DNA from: Candidatus Poribacteria bacterium
GTDB taxonomy: Bacteria; Poribacteria; WGA-4E; WGA-3G
Reading direction: 5' to 3'
Length of the DNA: 34,700 bases
NCBI GenBank assembly: GCA_026706025.1
Contig: JAPOZO010000012.1
Span: 1-34,700 of the forward strand
Shown here in pieces: positions 32,290 to 34,700 of this stretch (position 1 is the first letter of the stretch; each line of letters begins with the position of its first letter). The translations under genes and the position numbers were made by a program. The notes beneath the pieces were generated by a model, which worked only from the letters and a program-made list of their open reading frames with translations, had not been told where the DNA came from and ran no database searches.

Positions 32290-34626
32290 ATGGAGAGAAA
32301 CCTGTTGTTCAAGCCGCAATTTTACTTTTTAGTTATAACGATATTATTCCTGTTGACCTCTATTGGAATAAGTGCAGCATCTGAAACCGTCCGTCTTAGC
32401 AATGATGTGTGGACAGTTGACATCGCGACGCAATCCCTCGCCGTAAAGGCATACCCTGTAGAGTCCGAAATAGCAGTGCCTATTTCGGCGGCACAACCCG
32501 GATTCGGCGATGTCGCGGAATTCACCCAAAACGACAATACTGTCAGTTGGCGGATTGCAGATCGGTTTCTCACTGTGCGCTTTGAACTGATAGGCGAATC
32601 GCTATCTGTTGAATTTATTCAGGATAAACGGACAAATGAGGCGTTAAATTTAACATGGCCCGTTATTGAAGATTTCGAGTCTCTCCGTGGCTATATTTTG
32701 CCCCTTTTTGAGGGGAGTTATGTTCCCAAAAATGACATTAAATGGCAAGATTTCTTATCCGAACGTGGACCGATAAACACGACCGCGGGTCTCTCAATGC
32801 CGTTTTGGGGTTTGGACCTCACTGACCGTACGCTTACCTACATTTTAACCAATCCATTTAACAACCAAATCCGGTTCAATAAAACAGCAGCCCCGTCGTT
32901 AGGTATGGAGGTATCGCACACCTTCACATCGAATTGGGAACAGAGAAGATATGGATTGCATATCTCACTCGGTGCAGCATCGCCAATCGCGCCTGCCAAA
33001 CAGTATCGACACTGGTTACAACAGAACGCTGAATTCGTTTCTTTCGCTGAGAAAATTGAGAAAACGCCTGCTGCAGAGAAGTTACTCGGTGCTGCGCATG
33101 TCTATCTCTGGGGTGGTAAACTCCTCAGTCAATATGATGTAACGGATTGGCAAACGTTTGCAACACGGCTAAGTGGTGATAGCGGCGTTGCGAGGCAGAT
33201 GTGGGCGCGACTGAATGCAGAGGCACAGAAAGCAATTCGTGAAATCGCGCAATCGGCACATCCATCTAAATATGTCCGGCGGGTTGTAAGTCGTGCAATA
33301 AGTGAACAACTCGAAAAGCCTGATTTTTACAACCCAAACCTTTGGACAGAAATTCCCCTTACATCAGAGACAGAAACGTTAATCTCACGAGACGCCCCCA
33401 CGCTATCGCTCACGGAAGTGTATCGCCGCAATTGTCTACTGTTCTACGCCGCGTTTTCCGACACGCTACGGCATCCAGACGAGTGGGGTGACGGTCTCTC
33501 TGTAAAGCTGCTGGAACAATTTGCTGAAAACGGATTGGACAGGCTCTGGCTTGGTGCTGACTCGTGGCAGGACGGCTTTCGACACCCGACCGCTGTCGCG
33601 AAGGCGAAAGAACTCGGCTATCTCGTGGGACCCTACGATTCCTATCACAGTATCCATCATCCCAACGAAAAGGATACGTGGGAGACTGCACAGTTTGATC
33701 TCTCGCTTTATGAGTCCGGCGCAATTGTCAATGCTGATGGCACGAAGAGTCGGGGGTTTAAAAAGAAGGGGTATCACTTAAGCCCGCTCGTGGCACAACC
33801 TTATGTCGAAAATCGCGTCAACGGTATCGTTGAACAGATGCCATCAGACTTTAATACGTGGTTTATTGATTGTGATGCTTACGGCGAACTCTACGACGAT
33901 TATTCGGCATCGCATCCGGCAACACAGTTAGACGATATGCGCGCACGCTTGGCGCGGATTTCATGGATTCGAGATACGCACAACATGGTCGTCGGTTCAG
34001 AGGGCGGTGCTGCGTATTCAGCAGCAACGCTCCACTTTGCACACGGCATGACGCTCCCTGTCATCGGATGGGGAGACCCAGACATGAAGTCTAAAACCTC
34101 GTCTTACTATGTTGGCGGGTACTGGCCCCCCGAGGGTCCGGCGATTCACATAAAGCAGGTGCCGCTCAAACCGAACTATCTTTATCACTACTACGATCCG
34201 CGTTTTCGCTTACCGCTCTATCAGATTGTGTTCCACGATTCAGTGATAACGACGCATCATTGGGGTTCCGGGAGTCTCAAATTTAAGAACGCGATCGGAA
34301 CGTTGGCACTGTTGGAGCAACTCTACAACGTCCCGCCGTTATATCATCTGAATATGGCGGAGTTTTCAAAGCATAAAGCGTGGATCAAGCGGCACTATGC
34401 ATTCTTTTCGCCGTTGCATCGTCAGATCGGCGGACAGGCGATGACAGATTTTGAGTGGCTAACTTCTGATAGACAAGTCCAACGCACCGAGTTTGGCGAT
34501 ACGGTTGAAATATTCGCAAACTTCCGGACGGATGCGTTTGAATATGAAGGCATAAAGATTCCGACGAGAAGTGTGGTTGCACGATGGATCGGCACAGGTA
34601 AAATCGAGGTGTTTTCTGTGGAATAA
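32290..34626 (+). CDS. Secreted glycoside hydrolase, GH101/GH129-like
   Basis: A 778-residue exported protein. Signal peptide about 1-30 (FYFLVITILFLLTSIGISAA). An N-terminal beta-sandwich (about 31-250) precedes a barrel-like region (about 380-640) and a C-terminal beta part. Within the barrel, WFIDCDAYGELYDDY (Asp527 and Asp529) followed about 42 residues later by VVGSEGG (Glu571) matches the nucleophile/acid-base arrangement of endo- or exo-alpha-N-acetylgalactosaminidases of families GH101 and GH129. GPYDSYHSIHH and HHWGSGSLKF are further conserved-looking blocks. It would remove O-linked GalNAc-type sugars, though another substrate is possible. The ATG at 32290 has a close AAGGTAA; TTG at 32305 with GGAGAG at a better spacing is an alternative start. 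The gene is complete. Confidence 0.75.
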   Translation: MERNLLFKPQFYFLVITILFLLTSIGISAASETVRLSNDVWTVDIATQSLAVKAYPVESEIAVPISAAQPGFGDVAEFTQNDNTVSWRIADRFLTVRFELIGESLSVEFIQDKRTNEALNLTWPVIEDFESLRGYILPLFEGSYVPKNDIKWQDFLSERGPINTTAGLSMPFWGLDLTDRTLTYILTNPFNNQIRFNKTAAPSLGMEVSHTFTSNWEQRRYGLHISLGAASPIAPAKQYRHWLQQNAEFVSFAEKIEKTPAAEKLLGAAHVYLWGGKLLSQYDVTDWQTFATRLSGDSGVARQMWARLNAEAQKAIREIAQSAHPSKYVRRVVSRAISEQLEKPDFYNPNLWTEIPLTSETETLISRDAPTLSLTEVYRRNCLLFYAAFSDTLRHPDEWGDGLSVKLLEQFAENGLDRLWLGADSWQDGFRHPTAVAKAKELGYLVGPYDSYHSIHHPNEKDTWETAQFDLSLYESGAIVNADGTKSRGFKKKGYHLSPLVAQPYVENRVNGIVEQMPSDFNTWFIDCDAYGELYDDYSASHPATQLDDMRARLARISWIRDTHNMVVGSEGGAAYSAATLHFAHGMTLPVIGWGDPDMKSKTSSYYVGGYWPPEGPAIHIKQVPLKPNYLYHYYDPRFRLPLYQIVFHDSVITTHHWGSGSLKFKNAIGTLALLEQLYNVPPLYHLNMAEFSKHKAWIKRHYAFFSPLHRQIGGQAMTDFEWLTSDRQVQRTEFGDTVEIFANFRTDAFEYEGIKIPTRSVVARWIGTGKIEVFSVE

Positions 34627-34700
34627 TTTAAGTCTCAGGACTATTTATGGTGTATCCTATAATTAAGTATACACTTGAATAATGTCATGCAGTGTCATTT

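Noticed and set aside
34627-34700. A promoter (TATAAT at about 34659) for a gene beyond the window
   Set aside because: No acceptable -35 box lies at the right distance, and the downstream gene cannot be seen.

Overview
The window looks like a chromosomal segment of an uncultivated bacterium resembling Candidatus Poribacteria or a close relative. This is inference from gene content: secreted LamG and DUF1080-like proteins with a shared C-terminal tail, a PhyH dioxygenase, Uma2, CotH with DUF4956, Reg_prop and YCF48 propeller proteins, and ECF sigma factors. There is no rRNA, ribosomal protein or other phylogenetic marker to settle it. Base composition is mid-range. No tRNA, rRNA, CRISPR array, prophage or complete transposase gene was seen.

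Layout. 1-4238 (minus): secreted laminin-G-fold protein, ECF sigma factor, membrane-anchored coiled-coil protein, ABC-2 type permease. 4239-4751: intergenic region holding a short transposon-like element with 14-bp terminal inverted repeats and a perfect 10-bp target duplication, followed by a good sigma-70 promoter. 4752-9338 (plus): secreted LamG protein, phosphodiesterase/nucleotide pyrophosphatase-type enzyme, PhyH dioxygenase, and a secreted calcineurin-like phosphoesterase. 9339-9531: convergent gap with two strong hairpins. 9532-15516 (minus): a three-gene operon for secreted proteins (LamG, 7-repeat Reg_prop propeller, giant YCF48 lipoprotein), preceded by a perfect-looking sigma-54 promoter. 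15517-16131: a second kind of small repeat element. 16132-20256 (minus): tight five-gene operon of ECF sigma factor, anti-sigma factor with a duplicated zinc domain, RseB-like protein, dienelactone hydrolase and SDR oxidoreductase. 20416-23772 (minus): CotH-kinase/lamin-tail protein and DUF4956 membrane protein. 23926-27819 (minus): two-domain multicopper oxidase, Fbp-type iron-binding protein and fused iron permease, behind a full-consensus TTGACA-17-TATAAT promoter. 27944-29817 (minus): two dipeptide-type ABC permeases. 29961-30788 (minus): XRE helix-turn-helix fused to a metallo-beta-lactamase hydrolase. 30888-34626 (plus): Uma2 nuclease-fold protein, TIM-barrel sugar isomerase/epimerase, and a secreted GH101/GH129-like glycoside hydrolase.

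How they fit together. Much of the window concerns the cell envelope and what lies outside it: exported carbohydrate-binding and propeller proteins, an envelope-stress sigma module, exported phosphoesterases, iron capture with a probable ferroxidase, and breakdown of glycans. The most notable observations are the short element with intact target duplication (4431-4633), the conserved C-terminal tail on three unrelated-length secreted proteins, the internally duplicated 28-unit propeller protein, and the sigma-54 promoter in front of its operon.
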